Positions 55,297 through 63,985 of a stretch of DNA of 64,000 bases are shown piece by piece. The stretch lies in the NCBI GenBank assembly GCA_002839095.1, contig PGXL01000001.1, positions 357,359 through 421,358 of the forward strand. Direction: 5' to 3'. Each line of letters begins with the position of its first letter. The first letter of the stretch is position 1. The translations under genes were made by a program, and so were the position numbers. The notes below the pieces were generated by a model. It searched no databases, had not been told where the DNA came from, and saw only the letters and a program-made list of their open reading frames with translations. The DNA is from Tenericutes bacterium HGW-Tenericutes-2. Lineage in GTDB: Bacteria; Bacillota_I; Bacilli_A; Acholeplasmatales; Acholeplasmataceae.

Positions 55297-56295
55297 TTAT
55301 AATTTTTTATACTCATCAAATATATCCCAAACACCTTCAGATGTATTGGATACAGCAAATTTAAACTTCTTTAATATTGGATGATAGCTTGTCGTAAATG
55401 AGATACCAGGATCTCCTCCATAAAGAATTGGGAATATACCGTATTCTTCTTTCTTAAGCCATAAACCAAGACCATAGTAGTTATCTGTCTTTTCATCAAC
55501 AACAACTTGAGGATGCATAAACTGATTCACCAAAGCTGGAGATATAATCTGATAACCAAAGAAGGATTCCCACAGCTTTTTCATATCATAAAGATTCATG
55601 ATTGCTCCCCCATCTCCACCAGCTTGATAGGGGAGTAAGTCAAAATTGGTTGTACTATCCTCATTGCTTAAATAACCCAATGCAGTCTGTTCTGGAAAAT
55701 CATTCAAATGATAGATTCCGCTCTTTATTATTCCTAAGGGCTTTAAGATTTCATTATTGATATAATCCTTATAGGATATTTTTGATACCTCTTCAATAAT
55801 GATTGCAAGATAAACATAGCCTTGGTTGTTATAATTAAATTTTTCACCTGGACCAAATTTTTCTTTATCCTTAGAAAATATTGGTATAAAATCTTTAGGG
55901 TTTATTAAATCTTTGTAGGCTACTTCAAAATAGATAGGCTTTGAATCATCTAATAAGTCCTCATCTAAATAATCTGACATTCCTGATGTATGAGAAAGTA
56001 AATGCTTGATAGTAATACTAGGATTGATCCATTCCATTTTTAAATCATAAATGTCTTTCGCTTTTGTATCTAGACTTAGTTTCTTTTGATCGATTAGTTT
56101 TCCTATAGCAAGTGCTGTTAAAAACTTAGTTCCTGAAGCGACTGCAAATAATGTGTCCTTGGTTATAGGTATCTTTTTATCTCTATCTTCCATACCACTA
56201 AAGTATTCAAAGATGATTTGATTATCTTCTTCTATACTGACTACACCTTGGAACTTGCTGTCATGCAGTATTCTCATCATTTCTTCATGCTTCAT
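55297..56295 (-). CDS. Serine beta-lactamase-like hydrolase (class C/PBP4* fold)
   Basis: This 332-residue protein has the S-x-x-K active site as VASGTKFLTALAIG near residue 49, the Y-x-N motif as FNYNNQGY near 149 and a third motif YGGDPGIS in place of KTG/HxG near 292. No signal peptide is seen, so it probably works in the cytoplasm as an esterase, peptidase or amidase; resistance to beta-lactams would be of no use in a wall-less cell. It lies upstream of the malic enzyme gene with a 20-bp gap. Confidence 0.85.
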   Translation of the reverse strand: MKHEEMMRILHDSKFQGVVSIEEDNQIIFEYFSGMEDRDKKIPITKDTLFAVASGTKFLTALAIGKLIDQKKLSLDTKAKDIYDLKMEWINPSITIKHLLSHTSGMSDYLDEDLLDDSKPIYFEVAYKDLINPKDFIPIFSKDKEKFGPGEKFNYNNQGYVYLAIIIEEVSKISYKDYINNEILKPLGIIKSGIYHLNDFPEQTALGYLSNEDSTTNFDLLPYQAGGDGGAIMNLYDMKKLWESFFGYQIISPALVNQFMHPQVVVDEKTDNYYGLGLWLKKEEYGIFPILYGGDPGISFTTSYHPILKKFKFAVSNTSEGVWDIFDEYKKL

Positions 56296-56467
56296 GTCAT
56301 CACATCCTAGTTTTATATTTGATTTAAATTATATCATGCGTTAATTCAATTATATCTTACTTTTTGAATACCTAAGTCAATGAAAAAATCATAGAAAAAA
56401 AGTGGTCACTATTCTACTTTAATTGATTATCGTAGAATAAGGATGAATTTTTCTTACGTGAAATTAA

Positions 56468-56500
56468 AGAAAAAACTCGATTTCTAGAATCGAGCTTTTT
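56468..56500. terminator. Bidirectional terminator
   Basis: CTCGATT and its complement form a stem around a short loop, with A and T tracts on both sides. It lies 5 bp beyond the stop of the small coiled-coil gene. The remaining part of the gap (56296-56467) has an ATTCTAC/GTAGAAT inverted repeat and nothing else recognisable. Confidence 0.85.
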
Positions 56501-56504
56501 AGTT

Positions 56505-56885
56505 TTATACCTTTTTAAGTACTGCAACCTTGCAATCGACTTGATGCTCAATTCCGTTGACTACAACAGGAATTTGAACTAACTCATCATGAATGTATTC
56601 TACCTTAACGGTATTCTTACCAATCTGAAGAATTTGATCAACATCTAAGCTATCCTTAGCTCTAAAAGTCATGGACTCTAAATTCTTATCCATGATTCCA
56701 TAAATTGGCATGTCTAGGTTAATAAACTCGCTTGTGACTTTCTTAACTTTAACCGCTTCTTTTTTAAATGCTTGGTAAAGCTCTACCATTTCTTTGGTGT
56801 CAGTAACATATTGTTTGACTTCATCCACCGCTTTATCTGCTTGTTTCTTAACTTCTTTAAAGAATTCTTTACTTTGTTTTTTCAT
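56505..56885 (-). CDS. Small helical protein of unknown function
   Basis: This 126-residue protein has a strongly charged, coiled-coil-like first half (EFFKEVKKQADKAVDEVKQYVTDTKEMV) and a beta-rich second half (TVKVEYIHDELVQIPVVVNGIEHQVDCKVAVL). There is no signal peptide or membrane helix. No family is recognised. The ribosome site before the ATG is GGAG-like. It is expressed alone or with the kinase gene 62 bp upstream. Confidence 0.5.
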   Translation of the reverse strand: MKKQSKEFFKEVKKQADKAVDEVKQYVTDTKEMVELYQAFKKEAVKVKKVTSEFINLDMPIYGIMDKNLESMTFRAKDSLDVDQILQIGKNTVKVEYIHDELVQIPVVVNGIEHQVDCKVAVLKKV

Positions 56886-56947
56886 ATTTAAGTGAATCCT
56901 CCAATCTCTATATATATTATACCCTTAAATGAGCTTTTTTATTGAAA

Positions 56948-57733
56948 TTAAAAGAGTTCATCTAAAAGTAGGTAATAATCATATTTCTTTTCATCAAAAT
57001 CGATTCCTAGCTTTTCAATGATTAGCTTTTTATAATCATTTGACTTGTTATTATAGTTAAATGATCGAATGAGCAGGCTAATATCCTGATAGATATCAGC
57101 AATCCCTGCTCTAGATAAATCGATAAATCCAGTGATTTTTTGATCCTTAATAAAGATATTTGGTAAACAGTAATCTCCGTGACTTACTACAAGTTTTTCT
57201 TCGATTTTATTTTCTAAAAGATACTGATAAATCTCTTCTGGTTTATTAAATCTTTTGCTTGTGAGTTCAGGATCCCAATCATCTATTTCCACTAGATTAT
57301 TTTTAATTCTTTCTTTAGCAATCTTGAGTTTATTCTCATTTCGATTGTCAATTGGACAATCCTTGATTGATATTTCCCAAAAGGATTTGATACCTGAAAC
57401 TAAAATATCAATTAAAGCCTCTGGATTTTTCATCAACTCATCATCAAAAGCCATCAATCCCTCTAGCTTAGTCATTAATAGATAATAATAGCCTTCACTT
57501 ATTCCATATTCAATAATTCTTGGAACTAAGACCTTACCATTCAACCATTTCATCATCATTATTTCAGATTGAAAATGAGCTTCATTATCTACAACCTTTA
57601 AGACTAAATTTAAATCGTTATAAATATAGACGAAAGAACTTTCCATACCAACGTTATCCTTTTGGTATGGATGGTTTTCAATATGTTTTTTTATATTTAC
57701 TGGTGCTTGATCTAATAGTTGTTGTTCATCCAT
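56948..57733 (-). CDS. APH(3')-like aminoglycoside kinase
   Basis: This 261-residue protein has the phosphotransferase signature of the APH(3') group: SHGDYCLPNIFI with catalytic D187, followed by GFIDLSRAGIADIYQDISLLIRS with metal ligand D205; the usual Gly of DLGR is Ser. The N-terminal half shows an ATP-binding lobe with a lysine in LNLVLKVVDN and the length fits the family (about 260). It is embedded among housekeeping genes with no transposon near, so it looks like an intrinsic gene. Whether it phosphorylates aminoglycosides or another substrate is not known. Confidence 0.82.
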   Translation of the reverse strand: MDEQQLLDQAPVNIKKHIENHPYQKDNVGMESSFVYIYNDLNLVLKVVDNEAHFQSEIMMMKWLNGKVLVPRIIEYGISEGYYYLLMTKLEGLMAFDDELMKNPEALIDILVSGIKSFWEISIKDCPIDNRNENKLKIAKERIKNNLVEIDDWDPELTSKRFNKPEEIYQYLLENKIEEKLVVSHGDYCLPNIFIKDQKITGFIDLSRAGIADIYQDISLLIRSFNYNNKSNDYKKLIIEKLGIDFDEKKYDYYLLLDELF

Positions 57734-57807
57734 GAATTCATTCCTCTTTAATTTAGTCTTTTATCATGTATATTTTATCATGATAATCTATCTTTATAAT
57801 ATGTCAT

Positions 57808-57832
57808 AGAAAAAGCCCTTTTCAGAGCTTTA
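57808..57832 (-). terminator. Terminator at the end of the AI-2E permease gene
   Basis: On the minus strand AAAGC, CT and their complements AG, GCTTT form a compact hairpin followed by five T. It overlaps the stop codon region of the permease gene. Confidence 0.75.
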
Positions 57833-59092
57833 TGCAGTTTTCTTCTTTTTCATCTTTACTTTCTTTTTCGTATCTATTTCTTTTTCCTCAATGATTTCAG
57901 TTCCATTTTCTTCTTTTTTACGTTTTTCTTCAAGCTCACCAAAGTATTCTAAAAATGCTCTGATTGTTCCAGCAAGTGGAACAGCAAGTAAAACTCCTAC
58001 AAATCCAAAGACTCCACCAAAGAATATTAAGCTTGATAATACAGCGAGAGGATGAATATGTACTTCTCTGCCAATAACATTAGGTTGTATAATGCTCATT
58101 TCAAGTCCCTGTTCAATAAAGTGAATGATAACTACAAATAAAATAGCCATTAAATAGAGATTTCCAACGTTTGGATCTCCTTGATACTCTAAATGTAGAG
58201 TTAATAAAAACACAACAGGTGCTAGTAAGCCTAACCAAGCCCCTAAGTAAGGTACTAAATTGAATAAAGCCATGATAATAGCAAACATTAACGCATGTTG
58301 AATGCTAAAGCCATCAACAAAAAATGATAGTATACCTAAGGTAACTGAAAAGTAGGTGAAAATGATAATCATCATGATTCCTTGTCCCTTAAAGAATCTT
58401 TGGATGACTAAATCACTTCTTTTACCTAATTCAACGACATGATGTCTGATACCTTTTGGTGCAACCTTAGAAATGCTAGTAAAAACTAATGTTTTTTCTT
58501 TAATTAAGTAATACATAAATACTGGTGTTAAGGCTAATACAATAATAACGGATATGATCGATGAGGCAATACTTGTTAATGATATTAAAATAGAACCAAG
58601 CAAAGCAAATACTCTTTCAATGGATGCTCCATTGTTTGCTATATCTTCAACAATGACTGATATATCGTTATTTGCTAAATAATTACTAATCATTTCAGTC
58701 ACTTCAACTAATATAGCAGCGAAGGATGCATTACTAACTAAATTGATTAGACTAGTTAAAATGGCATTTAATTGTGAAAAGACAAATGATATGGAAATAA
58801 ATAAGATGCCTAATATAAAGAAAACCCCTAATAAGATTGCTAGTATGATACTAATCGTTCGATTGATTTTAAGCTTTTCATGGAACCATATGGAAATGGG
58901 TCCAATTATAAAGCTTAAAAAGAATGCGATAACAAATGGAATTAGTACTGCACTAATCGCACCAAAGATACGAATTAATATGGTTGACGATATTAAGCCT
59001 AGAAAATAGATTCCAATTAAGGAAATCGAGATAATAGACACAATCAGTAAATAGGTGATTAACTTTTCTCTTGTAAACAAATTCTTATTCAT
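57830..59092 (-). CDS. AI-2E family transporter
   Basis: This 420-residue protein has about seven to eight membrane helices and the AI-2E (TqsA/YdiK) domain. Its signature parts are visible: VPYLGAWLGLLAPVVFLLTLH, then IIQPNVIGREVHIHPLAVLSSLIFFGGVFGFVGVLLAVPLAG. The C-terminal 40 residues are highly charged (EEKRKKEENGTEIIEEKE...) and lie in the cytoplasm. Members export signals or ions, and some act as Na+/H+ antiporters; the substrate here is open. AAGGGG lies before the ATG. Confidence 0.9.
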   Translation of the reverse strand: MNKNLFTREKLITYLLIVSIISISLIGIYFLGLISSTILIRIFGAISAVLIPFVIAFFLSFIIGPISIWFHEKLKINRTISIILAILLGVFFILGILFISISFVFSQLNAILTSLINLVSNASFAAILVEVTEMISNYLANNDISVIVEDIANNGASIERVFALLGSILISLTSIASSIISVIIVLALTPVFMYYLIKEKTLVFTSISKVAPKGIRHHVVELGKRSDLVIQRFFKGQGIMMIIIFTYFSVTLGILSFFVDGFSIQHALMFAIIMALFNLVPYLGAWLGLLAPVVFLLTLHLEYQGDPNVGNLYLMAILFVVIIHFIEQGLEMSIIQPNVIGREVHIHPLAVLSSLIFFGGVFGFVGVLLAVPLAGTIRAFLEYFGELEEKRKKEENGTEIIEEKEIDTKKKVKMKKKKTA

Positions 59093-59144
59093 ATATAATT
59101 TTCCCCTTTAAACGATTGCTTATAGTATAGCATGGAGTCTTACT

Positions 59145-59471
59145 CTATTTGACGAACTTATACAAAACAAACTCAATTATAACTCCATAGACAATTCCTG
59201 CTAAAAATCCTATCAAGTCACTAAATCCAGTTGCGCTATAAAAGGCTAATGAAACGAGTGCTCCAAGAAGTGCTCCTCTAGTTAATAATATATGCAATTT
59301 ATATTGGCCTCCAAATAATCCAATCACTAATCCCATCAAGACTCTGTTATACCAAAATGAAAATAGATAGGATATGCTTTGGGTAAAATCAGATCTCACC
59401 TGTGCACCAATAATACAAAATATACCTAATATAGCACCAATGATTAAACCTGTAACAACTCTTTTATTCAT
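59145..59471 (-). CDS. Small membrane protein of unknown function
   Basis: This 108-residue protein has four hydrophobic segments (about 5-25, 42-55, 63-82 and 85-107), rich in Gly and Ala (GLIIGAILGIFCIIGAQ; LIGFLAGIVYGVIIEFVLYKFV). No family is recognised. GGAG lies before the ATG. It lies upstream of the AI-2E gene on the same strand and is divergent from the P-type ATPase gene. Confidence 0.55.
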   Translation of the reverse strand: MNKRVVTGLIIGAILGIFCIIGAQVRSDFTQSISYLFSFWYNRVLMGLVIGLFGGQYKLHILLTRGALLGALVSLAFYSATGFSDLIGFLAGIVYGVIIEFVLYKFVK

Positions 59472-59624
59472 CTATCTTCATCTCCTTGCATAACTATTAC
59501 CTCTATTCTACTCCCAATAATGAAGATATATATAATATTTCACATCTTCCTTATTATTCATTGAATATAATCAATTGGTGCTAAAATTAATATATGAGTT
59601 TATTTACACCAAGGAGTGAATGAA

Positions 59625-62261
59625 ATGAATGCACACATGAAGCCTAGGGAAGAATTTCTTAAGGAAAATGATCCCAATCATAAAGGCTTAACCAATGAAG
59701 AAATCTTATCAAGTCTTGAAAAACATGGAAAAAATGAATTAAACGCCACCAAGGGTAAATCCATTTTAGTCATGATTTTTGAAGAGCTAAAGCAGTTTTT
59801 AAATATTTTATTAATTCTTGCAGGTATAATCAGTATCGTTGCTAGCGGGCATATAACCGATGGTATTTTTATATTTATTATCGTAATCCTCAATACAACA
59901 TTAAGCATTGTTCAAGCAAGAAAAGCGAACAATGCCGTTGAAGCGTTAAAGCAAATGAGTAGACCACACGCTAAGGTGTGGAGAAATAATAAGCTAATAA
60001 CGATAGAGATTACAGAGCTTGTTGTTGGTGACTTGGTTGTTTTAGAATCGGGAGACTATGTTCCTGCTGATTTAAGACTTGTGGAAACAATCAATTTAAA
60101 GATTGATGAATCTGCATTAACCGGAGAATCTGTAGCTGTATTAAAGGATAGTGAGCAGGTTCTACCAGAACATACATCGATTGGTGATCAAATCAACATG
60201 GCATTCTCATCGACACTAGTAAATTATGGTAGAGGATTAGGTGTAGTCACATCTGTTGGGATGAAGACTGAAATCGGTAAAATTGCTACGATGCTAAATG
60301 AAGTCGATGAAGCACTCACTCCGCTTCAAATCAAAATTGATAAACTAGGAAAAATGCTTGGTATCGTTTCAATTGTTGTTGTTGCCTTAATCTTTGTTGT
60401 GGGTCTTCTTTATCAATTTGACCCACTAGAGCTTTTTATCATTAGTGTGAGCTTAGCAGTTGCTGCTATCCCTGAAGGGCTTCCTACAGTCATTACCGTA
60501 GTCCTTGCACTTGGTATGAGAAAGATGGCAAGCAAGAAGGCAATTGTTAAAGCATTATCTGCAGTAGAAACCTTAGGTAGTGTTACTGTTATCTCTACAG
60601 ATAAGACAGGAACACTCACTCAAAATAAGATGGTTGTTACGAAATTATATGATTTAAATCAAATGGTAGATGTTACAGGAAATGGTTATTCATTCGATGG
60701 AGCAATAAATTCAAAGAATAAAACGATTGATTTGTTAACTGAAATTGGGGTTTTATGTAATGACTCTTCAATTGATAAAGATGTATTAATTGGAGATCCT
60801 ACTGAGCTAGCGCTTGTAACACTCGCTGAAAAAAATGGAATAAATCATCAAGAGTTTAGAAAAAAACATCCTAGATTAGATGAATATCCCTTTGATTCAG
60901 TACGTAAATCAATGAGTACACTTCATGAATTTGAGGATGGGAAAAGATTATTAACAAAGGGTGCTGTTGGTCAACTGCTTTCCATTTCAACTCACTATAT
61001 AAAGGATGGAAATGTTACACCTATTGATGAATCATTTATTTCAAGCATTGAAGCACAAAATGAAGCGCTCGCATCTAAGGCACTACGCGTACTCGCGTTT
61101 GCTATGAAGCCTGTAGATAAGTATAAAAATATTATTAACGAAGAAAAGGATATGATCTTTATCGGTTTAGTTGGAATTATTGATCCTCCAAGAGAGGAAG
61201 TTAAACCAGCTATAGCCTTATGTCATAAGGCGGGCATAAGAGTCGTTATGATTACAGGAGATCACAAGCTAACTGCTTCTGCAATTGGTAAATCCTTGGG
61301 AATTCTAAGACCAAATGAAATCGCATTAAGTGGTGAAGAGTTAGACTTGATGACTGATGATGAACTGAATATTGCAGTCAATCATACCTCCATCTTTGCA
61401 AGAGTATCACCAACCCATAAGGTTAGAATCGTTAAAGCTTTTCAAGCCAATGGTCAAATTACTTCAATGACAGGTGATGGTGTCAATGACGCACCTGCAT
61501 TAAAGCAAGCAAACATCGGTGTTGCTATGGGAATAACTGGAACTGATGTTTCAAAGGAAGCATCTGATATGATTTTAATGGATGATAATTTTACAACCAT
61601 CGTTGATGCAATCGAGGAAGGTCGTGTCATCTACGCAAACATTAGAAAATTTGTTGGTTATCTAGTATCCTGTAATGTCGGTGAGGTTTTATTAATCTTT
61701 ATTGCAATGCTTTTAGGTTGGGGTTCTCCATTACTGGCTATTCAAATCCTATGGATTAATTTAGTCACTGATAGTCTTCCTGCATTTGCACTAGGTCTTG
61801 AACCTAAGGAAACAGATGTGATGAACCAACCACCTAACGATCCAAATGCAACCATCGTTGATAAGTTCATGGGTATTACGATAGGCTTTCAAAGTGTTTT
61901 CTTAGCTGCTGCAGTTCTACTTAGTTACTATATAGGAACATTTATTATCAATGGTCCTGCAATGCTTGGTGAAACATTCGCATTCATCACCATCATCACA
62001 GGAGAGTTACTTCGAACATTTTCAGCAAGAAGTGAAACAACAAGTATATTTAAGATGAATCCATTTTCAAATAAATACGTGAATTATGCATTTCTAGCTG
62101 GATTTGGTTTACTCTTTATCGTTGTTTTTGTTCCAGGAATTAATACAGTTTTCAAGACTAACGTCGACTTAACAATCACACAATTTCTACTTGCTGTATC
62201 CCTAGGAATTATTCCGCTTTTAGGTGGAGAATTGGCTAAACTATTTAAACGCTTTAAATAA
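59625..62261 (+). CDS. Calcium-type P-ATPase (PMCA/SERCA-like cation pump)
   Basis: This protein of about 878 residues is a P2-type ATPase. The actuator motif is TGES near residue 168, the M4 cation motif VAAIPEGLP, the phosphorylated Asp in STDKTGTLTQNK near 330, the hinge TGDGVNDAPALKQANIGVAMG and the M6 motif ILWINLVTDSLPAFALGLEP with Asn and Asp Ca2+ ligands. Ten membrane helices are expected. It pumps Ca2+ (or another divalent ion) out of the cell with ATP. ATG at 59625 has AAGGAG 8 bases upstream; a GTG at 59616 overlaps that site. It is on the opposite strand to its neighbours. Confidence 0.95.
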   Translation: MNAHMKPREEFLKENDPNHKGLTNEEILSSLEKHGKNELNATKGKSILVMIFEELKQFLNILLILAGIISIVASGHITDGIFIFIIVILNTTLSIVQARKANNAVEALKQMSRPHAKVWRNNKLITIEITELVVGDLVVLESGDYVPADLRLVETINLKIDESALTGESVAVLKDSEQVLPEHTSIGDQINMAFSSTLVNYGRGLGVVTSVGMKTEIGKIATMLNEVDEALTPLQIKIDKLGKMLGIVSIVVVALIFVVGLLYQFDPLELFIISVSLAVAAIPEGLPTVITVVLALGMRKMASKKAIVKALSAVETLGSVTVISTDKTGTLTQNKMVVTKLYDLNQMVDVTGNGYSFDGAINSKNKTIDLLTEIGVLCNDSSIDKDVLIGDPTELALVTLAEKNGINHQEFRKKHPRLDEYPFDSVRKSMSTLHEFEDGKRLLTKGAVGQLLSISTHYIKDGNVTPIDESFISSIEAQNEALASKALRVLAFAMKPVDKYKNIINEEKDMIFIGLVGIIDPPREEVKPAIALCHKAGIRVVMITGDHKLTASAIGKSLGILRPNEIALSGEELDLMTDDELNIAVNHTSIFARVSPTHKVRIVKAFQANGQITSMTGDGVNDAPALKQANIGVAMGITGTDVSKEASDMILMDDNFTTIVDAIEEGRVIYANIRKFVGYLVSCNVGEVLLIFIAMLLGWGSPLLAIQILWINLVTDSLPAFALGLEPKETDVMNQPPNDPNATIVDKFMGITIGFQSVFLAAAVLLSYYIGTFIINGPAMLGETFAFITIITGELLRTFSARSETTSIFKMNPFSNKYVNYAFLAGFGLLFIVVFVPGINTVFKTNVDLTITQFLLAVSLGIIPLLGGELAKLFKRFK

Positions 62262-62272
62262 TCTAATACATA

Positions 62273-62289
62273 GAAAAAGGCCCTGCGAA
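62273..62289 (+). terminator. Half of a terminator hairpin, apparently interrupted
   Basis: AAAAAGGCCCTGC followed by GAA looks like the rising arm and loop start of a terminator for the P-ATPase gene, 11 bp after its stop. The matching GCAGGGCC arm and T run do not follow. This fits insertion of the IS110-type element in the loop, with the other half beyond the right end of the window. Confidence 0.5.
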
Positions 62290-62376
62290 ACTATTTGATT
62301 AAAACGGACACATAAAAAATTAGATAAACAAAGTCAAGACTAACCTAGTTATTTGTAAGTACTATTTTTGAGCGTA

Positions 62377-63591
62377 CTAAAAAACCAGATTTGAAATCCT
62401 GTATTTTAAGCCGCTCTTATACATGCCATAAATTATTCTCAGTAATTTATTGGCACAGGCAATTAAGGCAGCTTTATAAACGAGAGGGTTCGTTTGTTGC
62501 CTTTTTTTGTTATAGAAATCAAGTATGCTGTTTGTTTTTCCGATCCTAACATTACTAGAAACAGCTAAGAATAGTAATGTTCTTAAACGTTTATTGCCCT
62601 TTTTAGTGATATGTAAATGCTCACCGGTCATCTGACCAGATTGATAGACTCTGGGATCAATGCCGGCATAAGCGACGAGTTGTTCACTCTTGTCAAAGCG
62701 ATCTAGATCGCCTAACTCACCAATGAGTCTAATCGCTAGATTATCACCAACACCAGGTATACTCATGAGTTGATGATACATCGGTAAATCAATCACCAAA
62801 TTTCTCATGTCATCCAAACATAACTCAATCTCGACCATTTGCTCACTAATCTTACTGACCATCGTTTTTAAGATAGAGACTTCAGAGGAATTACTTCGAC
62901 AGCCTGATGACACGTTTTCAATATACGTTTTTAGCCTCTTTGCTTCATCCATAGATCTATTTTCTCTATATATCGTATCCTTCATGATATATTTCATCAT
63001 CGTTTCTACGCGTCTACCTTTTAGTTCATCTGGATGAGCATATCTCTTTAGAATTGACATGGCGATATCGGTATATGGGTCTTGATACATCTCATCAAAC
63101 CTTGGATACACGATATCTAGCACATTCCTAAAGTGAACTTTCATCTCTCTAAGCTGTTGAACCAGAAAGTTATAGTGGTTATTCATTCTTTGTAGATTTC
63201 CATATAGTTCATCTTTTTGATTATGCAATCTGTAGTCCTTCATAAAATAGGCCTTTGCGATGCTTTTACAATCTCGAGCATCTGTTTTTGTCGATCTTAA
63301 GTCTGTTTTACGTATCTTTGAGGCCTCTAATGGGTTAAGGATGATACACTTCTCTTCTTGATTCATCAAAAACGTTTCAAGTGCTTTATGATAGATACCT
63401 GTTGATTCAAATACGTATATGACATCACCATACGTTTGCTTCAATACTTGACCCAACTGATACATCGATTTAAACCCCTCTAAATCGTGCATCATAGGTG
63501 TCGCTCTACTCGCTGGTTTATCTATTTCAATAAACCCTTGATAATAGCTCTTGCCTTTGGATACGTCCACTGCTATACATGGACTCTTCAT
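62377..63591 (-). CDS. IS110-family DEDD transposase
   Basis: This protein of about 404 residues has the N-terminal RuvC-like DEDD domain (AVDVSKGKSYYQ; VFESTGIYHKAL; KTDARDCKSIAK) and the C-terminal Transposase_20 domain (LMSIPGVGDNLAIRLIGELGDLDRFDKSEQLVAYAGIDPRV; KKGNKRLRTLLFLA) with the conserved Ser region of IS110. It directs site-specific insertion guided, in characterised members, by a bridge RNA from the non-coding end. ATG at 63589-63591 has AAGGTGGG upstream; a GTG four codons earlier lies inside that site. The frame is intact, so the element may be active. Confidence 0.95.
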   Translation of the reverse strand: MKSPCIAVDVSKGKSYYQGFIEIDKPASRATPMMHDLEGFKSMYQLGQVLKQTYGDVIYVFESTGIYHKALETFLMNQEEKCIILNPLEASKIRKTDLRSTKTDARDCKSIAKAYFMKDYRLHNQKDELYGNLQRMNNHYNFLVQQLREMKVHFRNVLDIVYPRFDEMYQDPYTDIAMSILKRYAHPDELKGRRVETMMKYIMKDTIYRENRSMDEAKRLKTYIENVSSGCRSNSSEVSILKTMVSKISEQMVEIELCLDDMRNLVIDLPMYHQLMSIPGVGDNLAIRLIGELGDLDRFDKSEQLVAYAGIDPRVYQSGQMTGEHLHITKKGNKRLRTLLFLAVSSNVRIGKTNSILDFYNKKRQQTNPLVYKAALIACANKLLRIIYGMYKSGLKYRISNLVF

Positions 63592-63627
63592 GTTGTATCC
63601 CACCTTTCTTTGTTGATGATACGGTTT

Positions 63628-63719
63628 ATTTCAGTTTGAATACATTGACTTTTTTTCGTTATTCATACGAGCTTTTTGGCTCCATTAGATTTAAACTAGT
63701 TTCATGCATAAACTGAAAT
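63628..63719 (-). ncRNA. Candidate bridge RNA region of the IS110 element
   Basis: Directly upstream of the transposase ATTTCAGTTT (63628-63637) is complementary to AAACTGAAAT (63710-63719), closing a stem around about 72 bases. Inside are the hairpin GAGC/GCTC (63669-63682) and the palindrome AAACTAGTTT. In IS110-group elements the bridge RNA is encoded in this position. The exact ends and the guide loops cannot be set without knowing the element boundaries and its target. Confidence 0.4.
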
Positions 63720-63800
63720 TGAGGACATTTTTTTATACGAGCTCAAAGCTCAAAAGAGACCACGTCCTTCCTTTCAAACTTTCTTTTCTATATGCCTATA

Positions 63801-63832
63801 AAAAAGAAAAGCTAAGAGTCATCTCTCTTAGC
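63801..63832 (-). terminator. Minus-strand terminator
   Basis: GCTAAGAG (63811-63818) and CTCTTAGC (63825-63832) form a perfect 8-bp stem with a six-base loop; on the minus strand the hairpin is followed by TTTTCTTTTTT. It ends a transcript that passes through the structured element at 63835-63943. Confidence 0.85.
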
Positions 63833-63834
63833 TC

Positions 63835-63943
63835 GTAGTAAATCATGGGAAGGCGTAGACTTTATAAATACTCAAAGGTATACAAGTTTTTACGAACTCG
63901 AGGTTCAAATAATTTAACTACGCCTTCGCCTTCATTTTACTAC
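63835..63943. ncRNA. Highly structured 109-nt element, candidate small RNA
   Basis: The outer stem is GTAGTAAA (63835-63842) with TTTACTAC (63936-63943). A second, inner stem is GAAGGCGTAG (63849-63858) with CTACGCCTTC (63918-63927). The loop holds two small hairpins, ATAC/GTAT (63869-63882) and GAAC/GTTC (63894-63906). On the minus strand it is bracketed by two terminators. It may be a small RNA, a leader, or part of the IS non-coding end. No known class was recognised. Confidence 0.5.
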
Positions 63944-63951
63944 CAATGACT

Positions 63952-63985
63952 TAAAAATAAAAGACTAAGAGATAACTCCTAGTCT
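63952..63985 (-). terminator. Minus-strand terminator at the right edge
   Basis: AGACTA and AGAG pair with CTC and TAGTCT (one bulge) around a short loop, followed by a T-rich run on the minus strand. TATAAT on the minus strand just beyond (about 63988-63993) could be a -10 box. Confidence 0.65.

Larger units (their letters stand above)
62290..63800 (-). mobile_element. IS110-family insertion sequence (ends approximate)
   Basis: The element contains one transposase gene (62377-63591) and non-coding DNA on both sides. The left boundary is placed at the interrupted terminator near 62290. The right boundary is not defined: structured DNA continues to the end of the window. IS110 members lack long terminal inverted repeats, so the edges cannot be read directly. 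Confidence 0.6.

Noticed and set aside
121..62261. TGA as a tryptophan codon (mycoplasma code)
   Set aside because: Genes such as mrpE, mrpB and the malic enzyme gene end at TGA in overlap with the next start, and all clear Trp positions use TGG, so the standard bacterial code applies.
63852..63924. A 73-nt segment with a perfect 7-bp terminal stem (GGCGTAG/CTACGCC) and TTCAAAT near the 3' side, suggestive of a tRNA gene
   Set aside because: The would-be T-stem does not pair (CGAGG against AATTT), no convincing D or anticodon arm can be formed, and the 3' end reads TTCG with no CCA. The stem is better explained as part of the larger nested hairpin at 63835-63943.
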